Shown here in pieces: positions 9,552-18,261 of a DNA stretch of 64,000 bases. The notes beneath the pieces are model-generated. The model searched no databases, was not told where the DNA came from, and was given only the letters and a program-made list of their open reading frames with translations. Position numbers and translations under genes: made by a program. Source of the stretch: Mesorhizobium sp. M00.F.Ca.ET.216.01.1.1 (GTDB lineage: Bacteria > Pseudomonadota > Alphaproteobacteria > Rhizobiales > Rhizobiaceae); NCBI RefSeq assembly GCF_004010325.2, contig NZ_SADR02000001.1:268239-332238 (forward strand), in the 5' to 3' direction. The first letter of the stretch is position 1, and every line of letters begins with the position of its first letter.

Positions 9552-9684
9552 GGCGTTCCTGCTTCGGTAGTCAGGACAGTGGGCCTTGCGGTGGGTCATC
9601 GCAACGGAAACCATTTGTTAAGGTTAACGGCCATCCACAGACTGGCGAGGTCAGCCGGAAGGCAAAAAATCCCTCGCAGTGATT

Positions 9685-11313
9685 TCAGTTGGTCGGCGGA
9701 TACAGCGTATCGATGATCATGCGCGCATCATGGCGCGAATCGAGCATGCCGTAGGTGGTGCGCCACTGGCCGGCGAGGCGCGTCTCGACGAAGGCGTCGG
9801 CAATCCGCCCTGCCCCCAGCCGGCGAAGCTCAGCCGCTGCCGCCGACAGCGCCAGTTGCTCGGTGAGCAGGCGGGCCGAACCCTCGTCGGTCGCGGCAAC
9901 CTGCATCGCCGCCTTGAGCACACCGATGGTGCCGCGTCCGCCAGCGCCGAGGTCGCGGTCGATGCCGGCAAGCACGTCTTCGAACAGGCCTGGTGCGCGG
10001 CCAAGCACGCGCAGCACGTCGAGCGCCATGACATTGCCCGACCCCTCCCAGATCGCGTTGACCGGCGCTTCGCGATAGTAGCGGGCGAGCGGCGCTTCCT
10101 CGACATAGCCATTGCCGCCGAGGCATTCCATCGCTTCATAGAGAAGCGGCGGCGCGATCTTGCAGACCCAGTATTTGACGACCGGCGTCATGGCGCGGGC
10201 GAATGCCGCCTCACCGCGGTCGCTGGCCGCCTCGTCAAAGGACCGCGCCAGCCGGAACGACAGCGCGGTGGCAGCGGCGACATCGAGCGCCATGTCGGCC
10301 AGCACGCGCTGCATCAGCGGCTGTTCGATCAGATTGGTGCCGAACACCTGGCGGTGACGGGTGTGGTGGGCGGCCTCGGCCAGTCCGGCGCGCATGATCG
10401 CCGATGAGGCGACGGCGCAGTCGAGCCGGGTCAGCGTCACCATGTCCATGATCGTCTTCACGCCGGCACCCGGCTCGCCGACCATCTCGCCGATGGCGTT
10501 GACGAATTCCACCTCCGATGAAGCATTGGAGCGGTTGCCGAGCTTGTCCTTCAGCCGCTGGAAGCGGAAGCCGTTGCCGGACCCGTCGCCGAGTATGCGG
10601 GGAACGAGGAAGCATGAGAGCCCTTCCGGCGCCTGCCCGAGCACGAGGAAGGCGTCCGACATCGGCGCCGACATGAACCATTTGTGGCCGGTCAGGCGAT
10701 AGAAACCATTGCCGGCGCGCTCGGCCCTGGTGACGTTGGCGCGCACATCGGTGCCGCCCTGCTTCTCGGTCATGCCCATGCCGAGCGTCAGCCCGGTCTT
10801 TTCGACCGGCGGCTTTTGGCTCTGGTCGTATTTGCGCGTCGTCACCCTGGGCGCCCATTCGCGGAACAGCTTTGGGCTTGCCATCAGCGCCGCTAGCGAA
10901 GCGCTGGTCATGGTGATGGGACAGAGGTGCCCGGTCTCGAGCCCGGCAGTCAGATAGAAGCGGGCGGCGCGCACCTGATGGCGGCGGCCGATCTCGGCGT
11001 CGCCATTTTCCCACACCGAGGAATGCAGCCCATTCGCCACCGAACGGCGCATCAGCGCGTGGTAGGCAGGATGGAACTCTACGAGGTCGATGCGCCGGCC
11101 CTGGCGGTCGTGGGTCCTCAGCTTCGGCGTTTCGACATTGGCGAGACGCGCCAGTTCCTGCGCCTCGTGCGTCAACACGAAACGGCCGAGCCCGTCGAGA
11201 TCCCTGCGCACCGGATCGGAAAAGCGCTCGGCAAGCTGGATCAGCAACGGATCGCCCCGCCAGGCGTTGCCCCCTGCCAGCGGCGGCGGCTGGTTCGTCA
11301 CGTCGTCGGTCAC
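9685..11313 (-). CDS. aidB: Acyl-CoA dehydrogenase, AidB-like
   Basis: A 542-residue flavin-dependent acyl-CoA dehydrogenase family protein. The arrangement matches the AidB/isovaleryl-CoA dehydrogenase branch: a long N-terminal region (RFSDPVRRDLDGLGRF, VEFHPAYHALMRR), a middle domain with MGMTEKQGGTDVRANVT and GHKWFMSAPMSDAFLVLGQA, and a C-terminal helical domain with ECLGGNGYVEEAPLARYYREA and NAIWEGSGNVMALDVLR. E. coli AidB is induced by alkylation stress and binds DNA through its C-terminus. Whether this protein protects DNA or simply oxidises acyl-CoA is not decided by the sequence. It is divergent from pyrB across 164 bp and appears to be a single-gene unit. Confidence 0.88.
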   Translation of the reverse strand: MTDDVTNQPPPLAGGNAWRGDPLLIQLAERFSDPVRRDLDGLGRFVLTHEAQELARLANVETPKLRTHDRQGRRIDLVEFHPAYHALMRRSVANGLHSSVWENGDAEIGRRHQVRAARFYLTAGLETGHLCPITMTSASLAALMASPKLFREWAPRVTTRKYDQSQKPPVEKTGLTLGMGMTEKQGGTDVRANVTRAERAGNGFYRLTGHKWFMSAPMSDAFLVLGQAPEGLSCFLVPRILGDGSGNGFRFQRLKDKLGNRSNASSEVEFVNAIGEMVGEPGAGVKTIMDMVTLTRLDCAVASSAIMRAGLAEAAHHTRHRQVFGTNLIEQPLMQRVLADMALDVAAATALSFRLARSFDEAASDRGEAAFARAMTPVVKYWVCKIAPPLLYEAMECLGGNGYVEEAPLARYYREAPVNAIWEGSGNVMALDVLRVLGRAPGLFEDVLAGIDRDLGAGGRGTIGVLKAAMQVAATDEGSARLLTEQLALSAAAAELRRLGAGRIADAFVETRLAGQWRTTYGMLDSRHDARMIIDTLYPPTN

Positions 11314-11477
11314 GCCCTGTCCTTATCATTCGAAGGCCGCGGTCGCGAATCCGAGGCCATCGGCGGTTTATAGCCGAACCTGGGCAATGCGCGCGACGAA
11401 AATACCGGGGAGAACCAGCCCAATCCAAAGCAGGTGCTTGCAGCCGCGGAATCTCCACCCTATAGCAGCGCCTTGAG

Positions 11478-12443
11478 ATGACCGACGCTTCGTCCCTGCC
11501 GCTCTATCCCCACCGCCATCTTCTGGGCATCCGCGACCTTTCCCCCGCCGACATCGAGCTGCTGCTCGACCGGGCGGACCAGGCCGTTGCGATCTCGCGA
11601 CAGTCGGAGAAGAAGACCTCGACGCTGCGCGGCCGCACCCAGATCAACCTCTTCTACGAAGCCTCGACCCGCACGCAGTCGTCGTTCGAGCTTGCCGGCA
11701 AGCGGCTCGGCGCCGACGTCATGAACATGTCGGTGGCGAGCTCCTCGGTGAAGAAGGGCGAGACGCTGATCGACACGGCGATGACGCTGAACGCCATGCG
11801 CCCCGACATCCTGATCATCCGCCACCAGTCGGCGGGCGCGGCGGCGCTGCTGGCGCAAAAGGTTGGTTGCTCGGTGGTCAATGCAGGTGACGGCGCCCAT
11901 GAGCACCCGACGCAGGCGCTGCTCGACGCGCTGACCATCCGCCGTGCCAAGGGGTCGCTGTCGAAGCTGATCGTGGCGATCTGCGGCGACATCCTGCATT
12001 CGCGCGTCGCACGCTCCAACATCATGCTGCTCAACGCGCTCGGCGCGCAGGTGCGCGTCGTAGCACCCTCGACGCTTCTGCCCGCCGGCATCGAGAAGAT
12101 GGGTGTGATCGTCGCCCGCTCGATGGCCGAAGGCCTCAAGGACGCCGACGTGGTGATGATGCTGCGCCTGCAGCGCGAGCGCATGGAGGGCGCCTTCGTA
12201 CCTTCGGTACGCGAATATTTCCGCTATTTCGGCCTCGATGCCGAGAAGCTGAAGGCGGCCAAGGGCGACGCGCTGGTGATGCATCCCGGCCCAATGAACC
12301 GCGGCGTCGAGATCGCCTCGGAAATCGCCGATGGCCCGCAGAGCGTCATCCAGGAACAGGTGGAGATGGGCGTTGCCGTGCGCATGGCGGTGATGGAGGC
12401 GCTGCTCGATCCGCGCCGCAACCAGGAGGGCCGTGGCGCGTGA
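11478..12443 (+). CDS. pyrB: Aspartate carbamoyltransferase catalytic subunit
   Basis: Catalyses carbamoyl phosphate plus aspartate to carbamoyl-aspartate, the committed step of pyrimidine synthesis. The 321-residue protein contains the carbamoyl-phosphate motif [20 protein letters not shown], the [18 protein letters not shown] motif and the C-terminal [12 protein letters not shown]. The length is normal for the class with a PyrC-like partner. No pyrI regulatory chain is present nearby. The stop overlaps the GTG start of the next gene (GTGA), so the two products are made together. In Pseudomonas this pairing forms a PyrB-PyrC' dodecamer, and the same assembly is likely here. Confidence 0.97.
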   Translation: MTDASSLPLYPHRHLLGIRDLSPADIELLLDRADQAVAISRQSEKKTSTLRGRTQINLFYEASTRTQSSFELAGKRLGADVMNMSVASSSVKKGETLIDTAMTLNAMRPDILIIRHQSAGAAALLAQKVGCSVVNAGDGAHEHPTQALLDALTIRRAKGSLSKLIVAICGDILHSRVARSNIMLLNALGAQVRVVAPSTLLPAGIEKMGVIVARSMAEGLKDADVVMMLRLQRERMEGAFVPSVREYFRYFGLDAEKLKAAKGDALVMHPGPMNRGVEIASEIADGPQSVIQEQVEMGVAVRMAVMEALLDPRRNQEGRGA

Positions 12444-13726
12444 ATACGACGGTCTTCAGCAAAGCCCATGTCATCGACCCGTCACGCGGCGTCGACGAGA
12501 TCGGCACGGTCATCATCGAGGGCCGCAAGATTGTCGCCGCCGGCAAGGCGGCCTTGAACCAGGGCGTCCCCGAGGGCGCCATCGTCATCGATTGCGCCGG
12601 CAAGGCGATCATACCCGGCCTGATCGACGCCCGCGTCTTCATCGGCGAACCAGGTGGCGAACATCGCGAAACCATTGCCTCGGCCAGCGTCGCAGCAGCG
12701 GCCGGCGGCGTCACCTCCATCGTCATGATGCCCGACACCGACCCGGTGATCGACAATGTCGCGCTGGTCGAATTCGTGCTGCGCACTGCCAAGGATACGG
12801 CGAGCGTCAACATCTTTCCGGCGGCGGCGATCACCAAGGGCCTCGACGGTCGCGAGATGACCGAGTTCGGGCTGCTGCGAGAGGCCGGCGCGGTCGCCTT
12901 CACCGACGGGCGCAACACCATCGCCAGCGCGCTGGTGATGCGCCGCGCTCTGACCTATGCGCGCGATTTCGGCGGCGTGGTCGCGCACGAGACCCAGGAT
13001 GCCGACCTCGCCTCATCAGGCGTGATGAATGAAGGCCTCTATGCAAGCTGGCTCGGCCTTGCCGGCATTCCGCGCGAGGCCGAGTTCATTCCGCTGGAGC
13101 GCGATCTTGCGCTGGCGCGGCTGACCGGCGGCGCCTATCACGCGGCAAAGATCTCGACGGCGATGGCGGCAGACGCGGTGACGCGGGCGAAATCGGACGG
13201 CGCGAATGTCACATCAGGCGTGTCGATCCACAATCTGTCGCTCAACGAGAACGATGTCGGCGAATACCGCACCTTCTTTCGCCTGACGCCGCCGCTGCGT
13301 GCCGAGGAAGACCGGTTGGCGATGATCGAGGCGATCAAGGACGGCACGATCGACATCATCGTCTCCTCGCACGATCCGCAGGACGTCGACACCAAGCGCC
13401 TGCCCTTTGCCGACGCGGCGGCCGGCGCCATCGGGCTCGAAACACTTTTGAGCGTGGCGCTGCGGCTTTATCACAATGGCGATGTGACGCTGCTCCGGCT
13501 GGTCGAGACGCTATCCACCGCGCCAGCCAGGCTGTTCGGCCTGCCCGGCGGCACGTTGAAGCCGGGTGCGATAGCCGACCTTGCGCTGGTCGATCTGGAC
13601 GAGCCATGGATCGTCAGCGAGGACGGTATCCGCTCGCGCTCGAAGAACACCTGTTTCGAGGGCGCGCGGCTGCAAGGCAAGGTCTTGCAAACGATGGTTG
13701 CGGGTCGCACAGTGTTTTCGGTCTAA
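12440..13726 (+). CDS. pyrC': Dihydroorotase-like protein lacking zinc ligands (PyrC' type)
   Basis: A 428-residue amidohydrolase-fold protein with the type I dihydroorotase architecture but a degraded metal site. Where active enzymes have PGLIDxHVHxREPG, this protein has [14 protein letters not shown], so both histidines and the arginine are gone. The later YHxxHISTA motif reads YHAAKISTA, and the DHAPH region reads SSHDPQD. Only the VVAH histidine remains. This pattern matches the non-catalytic PyrC' that scaffolds aspartate carbamoyltransferase in Pseudomonas. The gene uses a GTG start overlapping the pyrB stop by 4 bp. A catalytically active pyrC must therefore exist elsewhere in the genome (inference). 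Confidence 0.92.
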   Translation: MNTTVFSKAHVIDPSRGVDEIGTVIIEGRKIVAAGKAALNQGVPEGAIVIDCAGKAIIPGLIDARVFIGEPGGEHRETIASASVAAAAGGVTSIVMMPDTDPVIDNVALVEFVLRTAKDTASVNIFPAAAITKGLDGREMTEFGLLREAGAVAFTDGRNTIASALVMRRALTYARDFGGVVAHETQDADLASSGVMNEGLYASWLGLAGIPREAEFIPLERDLALARLTGGAYHAAKISTAMAADAVTRAKSDGANVTSGVSIHNLSLNENDVGEYRTFFRLTPPLRAEEDRLAMIEAIKDGTIDIIVSSHDPQDVDTKRLPFADAAAGAIGLETLLSVALRLYHNGDVTLLRLVETLSTAPARLFGLPGGTLKPGAIADLALVDLDEPWIVSEDGIRSRSKNTCFEGARLQGKVLQTMVAGRTVFSV

Positions 13727-13794
13727 GGCCGGAAACCAGCGCTGCCGATGCAGCGCCCTGATCTGGTCGATCAAAGAAAATACCGGGGGAAACA

Positions 13795-14382
13795 ATGGCT
13801 TATGGTCCCGTCTTGGCATTGGTGTTCGGCTATCTGCTCGGCTCGATCCCGTTCGGGCTGCTGATCACCCGTGCCGCCGGACTTGGCGACGTGCGCAACA
13901 TCGGCTCCGGCAATATCGGCGCCACCAATGTGCTGCGCACCGGCAATAAGGGCCTGGCCGCGGCGACGCTGCTACTCGACGCGTTGAAGGGCACGGCAGC
14001 CGTACTCATTGCCGGTCGCTTTGCGCCCGAGCTCGGGCTTTTGGCCGGCTTCGGCGCCTTTCTCGGCCATCTTTATCCGGTCTGGCTCGGCTTCAAGGGC
14101 GGCAAGGGCGTGGCCACCTATCTCGGCGTCTTGATCGGCCTTGCCTGGCAGGTGGCGCTGATCTTCGCCGTTGTCTGGCTGGCCGTTGCCTTCCTGTTCC
14201 GCTACTCCTCGCTGGCGGCGCTGACGGCAGCGGTCGCTGTGCCCATAGCCCTCTATTTCCTCAGCACGCCTGAGATTGCCGGGCTGTTCGCACTGATGAG
14301 CCTGATCGTCTTCGTAAAGCACAGGGCAAATATCTCGCGGCTGCTTGCCGGCACCGAGAGCAAGATCGAGACCAAGGAGTGA
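13795..14382 (+). CDS. plsY: Acyl-phosphate glycerol-3-phosphate acyltransferase
   Basis: PlsY transfers the acyl group from acyl-phosphate to glycerol-3-phosphate, the first step of phospholipid synthesis, in the inner membrane. The 195-residue protein has five membrane helices and the three family motifs: SIPFG with [30 protein letters not shown] (phosphate-binding glycine loop), and [14 protein letters not shown] near the C-terminus. The start ATG 13795 is preceded by a GGGGGAAAC ribosome site. It lies 68 bp after pyrC' and overlaps the dprA start by 4 bp (GTGA). Confidence 0.96.
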   Translation: MAYGPVLALVFGYLLGSIPFGLLITRAAGLGDVRNIGSGNIGATNVLRTGNKGLAAATLLLDALKGTAAVLIAGRFAPELGLLAGFGAFLGHLYPVWLGFKGGKGVATYLGVLIGLAWQVALIFAVVWLAVAFLFRYSSLAALTAAVAVPIALYFLSTPEIAGLFALMSLIVFVKHRANISRLLAGTESKIETKE

Positions 14383-15516
14383 GCGAGCGTGGCGCCGGGC
14401 CGCGCCTCAGCGACCGGCAGCGGCTGAGCTGGCTTCGCCTGATCCGCACGCAGAATGTCGGCCCGGCCTCGTTTCGCGACCTGATCAACCGCTTCGGCTC
14501 GGCCGAGACGGCGCTGGAGATCCTGCCCGAGCTGATGATTTCGGGCGGCGCCAGAAAGATGGTCCGCATCCCTTTCCGTTGCCGAGGCCGAGGCGGAGCT
14601 GGGAGCTGCCACGCGGGCCGGCGCCCGCTTCGTCGGCATCGGCGAGGCCGACTATCCTGCCTTGCTGAAAAACATGGACCATCCGCCGCCGCTGCTCGCA
14701 GTCAAGGGCGAAGGCGCGGTGTTCCGTTTGCCGGCGATCGCGATCGTCGGCGCCCGCAACGCCTCGCTGGCCGCCATCAAGATGGCGCGGATGCTCGCGG
14801 CGGATCTCGGCCGCGACGGCTACGGCATCGTCTCCGGCCTTGCGCGCGGTATCGACACGGCGGCGCATCAGGGCAGCCTTCCGACCGGCACGATCGGCGT
14901 GCTCGCCGGCGGCATCGACCTGCCCTACCCGCCCGAGAATGCCGGACTGTGCGACGAGATTGCCGAGCGCGGCGGCGCCATCGTTTCGGAAATGCCGTTC
15001 GGCTGGCAGCCGCGCGCGCAAGACTTTCCGCGCCGCAACCGCCTCGTCGCCGGTATGGCGCTGGGACTGGTCGTGGTGGAGGCAGCGCAACGCTCCGGCT
15101 CGCTGATCAGCGCCAGGCTAGCCGGCGAGATGGGACGGCTGGTCTTCGCTGTCCCCGGCTCGCCGCTCGATCCGCGCGCCTCTGGCGCCAACGGCCTGCT
15201 GAAGGACGGCGCCACGCTGGTCACCGAAGCGGCCGATGTTTCAGCCGCAATCGCACCACTGGCCGGAGCACGGACGCCAAGGACGGCACCGCTTGAAGAG
15301 CCGCACGACTTTTCGGCAATGCCGCCGCCCGGCGAGAACGACCGCGCCCGCGTCGTCGAGGCGCTCGGTCCGACGCCGGTGGCCGTAGACGACATCATCC
15401 GTCACACCGGCCTGCACGCCGCCCAGGTTTCCATGGTGCTTTTGGAACTCGACCTCGCCGGCCGGCTCGAGCGTCACGCAGGCGGGAATGTCTCGGTGGT
15501 TTTCGGGGGTTCTTGA
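14379..15516 (+). pseudogene. dprA: DNA-processing protein DprA, interrupted by a +1 frameshift
   Basis: DprA loads RecA on incoming single-stranded DNA during transformation. The GTG 14379 start gives [20 protein letters not shown] and the SAM/HhH-like N-terminal domain to about residue 65. The frame then shifts near 14570-14577 (CCCTTTCC). Removing one T restores [19 protein letters not shown] and joins the Rossmann core ([42 protein letters not shown]) and the C-terminal winged helix, ending at 15516. The corrected product is 378 residues, normal length. The downstream part alone has a start at 14662 but would lack the N-terminal domain. Either a recent inactivating mutation or a sequencing error. 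Confidence 0.85.
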
Positions 15517-15757
15517 GATTTGGCGAGCGATGAGGATGCGTCGGCTCACCAGCTTTCTAGTGCCGTTGGGCTGGATCAATTGAAAGCGGCCGTCGACACG
15601 CCAGCGCAGCGGAGTGGCACGTGCGAAATCGATGACGAGCGCGAGCGCACAGCCGACCTTGCGATTGAGCCGCTGAGTCGCTCGCGTCCAGACGGCCTAA
15701 CCTTTCATCGGGCTCCTCATCTACCCGATGCCTATCGATGGCGGGCCTTGCCACTCG
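15517..15757. other. Gene-free interval between dprA and a lipoprotein gene
   Basis: About 240 bp with no convincing start, ribosome site or terminator. On the minus strand a stop-free stretch of roughly 55 codons without an initiator (stop TAG near 15698) reads plausibly as protein (LRWRVDGRFQLIQPNGTRK) before it runs into dprA antisense. It may be a remnant of a displaced gene. In many rhizobia topA follows dprA, but it is absent here. Confidence 0.35.
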
Positions 15758-16261
15758 TCAGATCGGTGCCGGATTGATGCCTGCGGCCCTTAACTGCGCC
15801 CCAAGCTTTGCTCTCGTGCTGCACGCAGGCTTGTTGCCGGCGATGCACTGTTTGTTCGCGGCCGACCAATCGAGAAGGGCTGCATTGATCCAACTTCCCG
15901 GCGGTCTCATCAGACCGGATCCGGCTGTCACCACCGCAGGGTTCGACGAAACCGCCGTCGGCGAGGTCTTCTGGCCACGCGGAGCAAGTTTCCACCCGTT
16001 TATGATGAGGCAGTTTTTCATGAACTGGTCTTCCGCCACGGCATTGCCAATCGCGTTGCCAAGCCCGGCGCCCGCGACGAATGCGGGTGATCCAATGGCA
16101 ATGTACCCCTGGTCGACCGAGCCTGATCTTAATTCACATTGAGCATGCGCGACTTCGAAGCTTGGCCCGTAGCCAATCTGTATATAGTCGGCCTGATTGC
16201 TGGTCTGGCAGCCACAAAGCGCGGCGATGGCGCACAGCGCCATCAATACTTTGATTTTCAT
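15758..16261 (-). CDS. Putative lipoprotein with glycine-zipper segment
   Basis: A 167-residue predicted lipoprotein. From ATG 16261 it begins MKIKVLMALCAIAALCGCQTS, a lipoprotein signal with lipobox LCGC and lipidated Cys18. A ribosome site GGAGGG precedes the start. A small glycine-rich hydrophobic segment (FVAGAGLGNAIGNAV) in the middle resembles glycine-zipper outer-membrane lipoproteins, and four or more cysteines in the second half could form disulfides. I do not recognise a functional family. The C-terminal half contains a short CxxxNKxxC arrangement (KQCIAGNKPACS). It is the first of the irregular genes between dprA and tRNA-Lys. Confidence 0.65.
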   Translation of the reverse strand: MKIKVLMALCAIAALCGCQTSNQADYIQIGYGPSFEVAHAQCELRSGSVDQGYIAIGSPAFVAGAGLGNAIGNAVAEDQFMKNCLIINGWKLAPRGQKTSPTAVSSNPAVVTAGSGLMRPPGSWINAALLDWSAANKQCIAGNKPACSTRAKLGAQLRAAGINPAPI

Positions 16262-16491
16262 CCCCGAGCCCTCCCAAGGCAGGGAATGACAATTGCGCAA
16301 CTTGTCAGATACGGCAAGCGGGAAGTCGTTTCCTGCCTTGTGCAACGTCACCGGCGAAGATGGCACGTGCTAAGATCAAGATGTTGCTTTGTGCGACTGC
16401 TGAAGTCGCACAGATTCAGACTCTGTTCCCGACCAAAAAAGCTAAGCAGTTGAAATCTCACGTGTGAGCGACCCGAGCATAGGTGACGTTT

Positions 16492-16735
16492 TGTACCGGA
16501 CACATGGGTAACACTTTTGGCTTTTGGCCGGAGGTGTTGATGCCGTAGAGAGAGTGTTCGGTGATGGAGGAACGTCTTCGTTTTGTGGCACGTCTTCTGG
16601 ACGGGGAAGGCATGAGCGATGTGTGCCGGGAATTCGGGATTTCCCGCAAGACCGGCTACAAGATCTTCAACCGCTACAAGGACGATGGGCTGGAGGCGCT
16701 GACGGACCGGTCGCGGCGGCCGGTACGCGCGCTGG
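16492..16735 (+). mobile_element. Remnant of an IS481-type insertion sequence (left end)
   Basis: The sequence from 16492 starts with TGTACCGGACACATGGGTAA, which resembles the terminal inverted repeat of IS481-family elements. It is followed by the usual short leader and the first 55 or so codons of the transposase. Similarity ends abruptly near 16735, and no right end or catalytic DDE core is present nearby, so the element is a truncated, immobile fragment. The exact boundaries need alignment with a complete element. Confidence 0.65.
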
Positions 16736-16893
16736 CGAGCTCTGTTCGACTCGCCAGCAGCATGGGCGAAAGGCTGACATCTGCGCCCCCGATGGACGTA
16801 GATTGTTGTTTGCGTCAGCGTGCAGGAGTATTCTGTTTTGCCGCCGAAAACGGCAAGATTTCCGGGAGGAACCGATGGCACGCAAATACATAG
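16564..16893 (+). pseudogene. Truncated IS481-family transposase
   Basis: The reading frame from ATG 16564 encodes MEERLRFVARLLDGEGMSDV and a helix-turn-helix (CREFGISRKTGYKIFNRYKD), ending in ALTDRSRRPVR, which is the conserved N-terminal DNA-binding part of IS481-type transposases. After about residue 55 the similarity stops, and the remaining 55 codons to the stop are unrelated read-through sequence. The rve catalytic domain is missing. The read-through overlaps the start of the DUF1059 gene. It is non-functional as a transposase. Confidence 0.75.
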
Positions 16894-17069
16894 ACTGCCG
16901 AGAATTCCCGAGTGAAATGAAATGCACCGTTGCAATCTCCGCAGATCGGGAGGACGAACTAATCGAGGCTGCGGTACAACACGCTGTGTCTGTTCATGGG
17001 GAACAGGATACGCCTGAGTTCCGTTCCGAGATCAAGAAAGCTATCCATGAAGGTGCACCTGCTGCCTGA
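16875..17069 (+). CDS. DUF1059 family protein
   Basis: A 64-residue soluble protein starting MARKYIDCREFPSEMKCTVA. The opening, the AISADREDELIEAAVQHAV segment and the DTPEFRSEIKKAIHEG end match DUF1059, a small family of unknown function with two conserved cysteines (C8 and C17 here). A good ribosome site GGGAGGA precedes ATG 16875. The gene follows the truncated transposase directly and may have lost its original promoter or acquired one from the insertion-sequence remnant. The length is normal for the family. Confidence 0.8.
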   Translation: MARKYIDCREFPSEMKCTVAISADREDELIEAAVQHAVSVHGEQDTPEFRSEIKKAIHEGAPAA

Positions 17070-17358
17070 AGCCAGGTGGCTCTTGGCGAGCAGCCGAACG
17101 CAAACGCAAGGTTCTGCGGGCGCTTAGCCACCGCCTTCTTGATTCGCACTCCGGCGCCGCCGTTTTCGGGGATGAATTCGACGCGGCCGTTTCGAGGGCG
17201 CTTGATCACTGGCAAAGAATGGCCTGGTGCCGTCGCTTCAGGCCGCGAACGGGTGGTGCGAGAAAACTATCTCGCACGGCCGTTTTTTCTCGCACAAGTT
17301 CCGAGTCTGTTCCTGAGGTCGAAAACCTAAATTATTGATATTTCTTGTGAAATTATGG
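17070..17358. other. Interval between DUF1059 and tRNA-Lys without a confident gene
   Basis: About 290 bp. A minus-strand frame (about 17215 to 16994, TTG or GTG start) has GC-rich third positions in its first 40 codons (IKRPRNGRVEFIPENGGAGV) but overlaps DUF1059 and has no clear ribosome site. I see no terminator for tRNA-Lys or DUF1059 here. Confidence 0.3.
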
Positions 17359-17431
17359 TGAGCGCGATGGGATTCGAACCCATGACCTACTGATTAAAAG
17401 TCAGTTGCTCTACCGGCTGAGCTACGCGCTC
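17359..17431 (-). tRNA. tRNA-Lys (anticodon TTT)
   Basis: On the minus strand the 73 bases fold as a standard cloverleaf. The acceptor stem is GAGCGCG paired with CGCGCTC, followed by discriminator A. The D arm is GCTC/GAGC, and the anticodon stem ACTGA/TCAGT holds the loop CTTTTAA with anticodon TTT. The T arm is ATGGG-TTCGAAT-CCCAT. The CCA end is not encoded. It reads AAA and AAG lysine codons. A consensus-like promoter lies about 38-66 bp upstream. Confidence 0.97.
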
Positions 17432-17468
17432 CCGCGGGCTCAGAAAGGCCGCCCTCGAAATTGCGCGG

Positions 17469-17497
17469 AACATAGGGAGAGTGCTGCGGCCGGTCAA
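17469..17497 (-). promoter_or_regulatory. Sigma-70-type promoter for tRNA-Lys
   Basis: On the minus strand TTGACC (17497-17492) and TATGTT (17474-17469) are separated by exactly 17 bp, close to the housekeeping consensus. Transcription would begin near 17462, about 30 bp before the mature tRNA 5' end. Assigned by eye. Confidence 0.6.
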
Positions 17498-17754
17498 CCG
17501 GAAAAAGATGGCTCGCAAGCTTGGCTTTGCAGCAGTCCGGCAAGGCCTCGCGAGCCGCTTCAGCAAAGGCGAAGTGGACTTCGCCAACGGGGGTCGAAGG
17601 TAGGACATTTTGCGCCAAAAAACACGCCCGGGAAAACGCCACGGCGCACCAGAAAACCGTTACAAAACAGCGGCTTGCCATTTGGCCGGAACAATTGCAT
17701 CTCCCTGCCCGTTTTTTCTTCCAAAGGGACTTCACCCTTTCAAGGAGGAAGACC

Positions 17755-18192
17755 ATGAACAAGGTTGCATCGGGTCTGCTGGCGACCGTAGTGTCAGTTT
17801 CATTCGCAGCTTCGGAAATCGTACCGGTAAACGCTGCGCCGGTCTATGCGCCGCAAGGTCAGGTGATTTCGTCGGATGTTCAGACTGTCGATCACCGGCG
17901 GTGGATGAGGCATCGCAATTTTTCCCGCGATGATGGCATGTATTGGCGCGGCCATCGCGGCTATCGGCACTACCGTCATGGCTATCGCCGCCACGGCGAC
18001 TTCTGGTTCCCGCTGGCTGCCTTCGCCACCGGCGCGCTGATCACCGGCGCGATCCTCAACAACCAGAATCGTGTCTATCGAGGCGACGCCCATGTGCGGT
18101 GGTGCTATAACCACTACCGGAGTTATCGTGCTTTCGACAACACGTTCCAGCCCAACTATGGTCCGCGCCGGCAGTGCATCTCGCCCTATTGA
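17755..18192 (+). CDS. BA14K family secreted protein
   Basis: A 145-residue exported protein. It has a signal peptide (MNKVASGLLATVVSVSFAAS, cleavage probably after VNAAPV) and a His/Arg/Tyr-rich region (WRGHRGYRHYRHGYRRHGDF). A short hydrophobic segment (FPLAAFATGALITGAIL) precedes the conserved BA14K C-terminus HVRWCYNHYRSYRAFDNTFQ and the final cysteine in RRQCISPY. BA14K of Brucella abortus is an immunoreactive lectin-like envelope protein, and rhizobial homologues are abundant and of unknown role. A strong ribosome site AAGGAGGAA precedes ATG 17755, and a strong terminator follows, so this is a single-gene unit. Confidence 0.88.
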   Translation: MNKVASGLLATVVSVSFAASEIVPVNAAPVYAPQGQVISSDVQTVDHRRWMRHRNFSRDDGMYWRGHRGYRHYRHGYRRHGDFWFPLAAFATGALITGAILNNQNRVYRGDAHVRWCYNHYRSYRAFDNTFQPNYGPRRQCISPY

Positions 18193-18216
18193 TCTGGTGA
18201 GCTGAGATCTTGATAG

Positions 18217-18246
18217 AGCCCGTGCCGGCAACGGCGCGGGCTTTTT
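18217..18246 (+). terminator. Rho-independent terminator after the BA14K gene
   Basis: AGCCCGTGCCG and CGGCGCGGGCT pair over 11 positions (one G-T wobble) around a GCAA loop and are followed by TTTTT. It also separates this gene from the converging glpK. Confidence 0.9.
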
Positions 18247-18261
18247 ATTCTGTCCGCAAAT

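Noticed and set aside
13795..15516. A possible riboswitch or leader ahead of plsY/dprA
   Set aside because: The 68-bp gap before plsY contains no recognisable riboswitch core and the genes are tightly coupled.
16994..17215. Minus-strand frame next to tRNA-Lys
   Set aside because: The first 40 codons look coding, but there is no ribosome site, the start would be TTG or GTG, and the end overlaps DUF1059. Not enough to call a gene.
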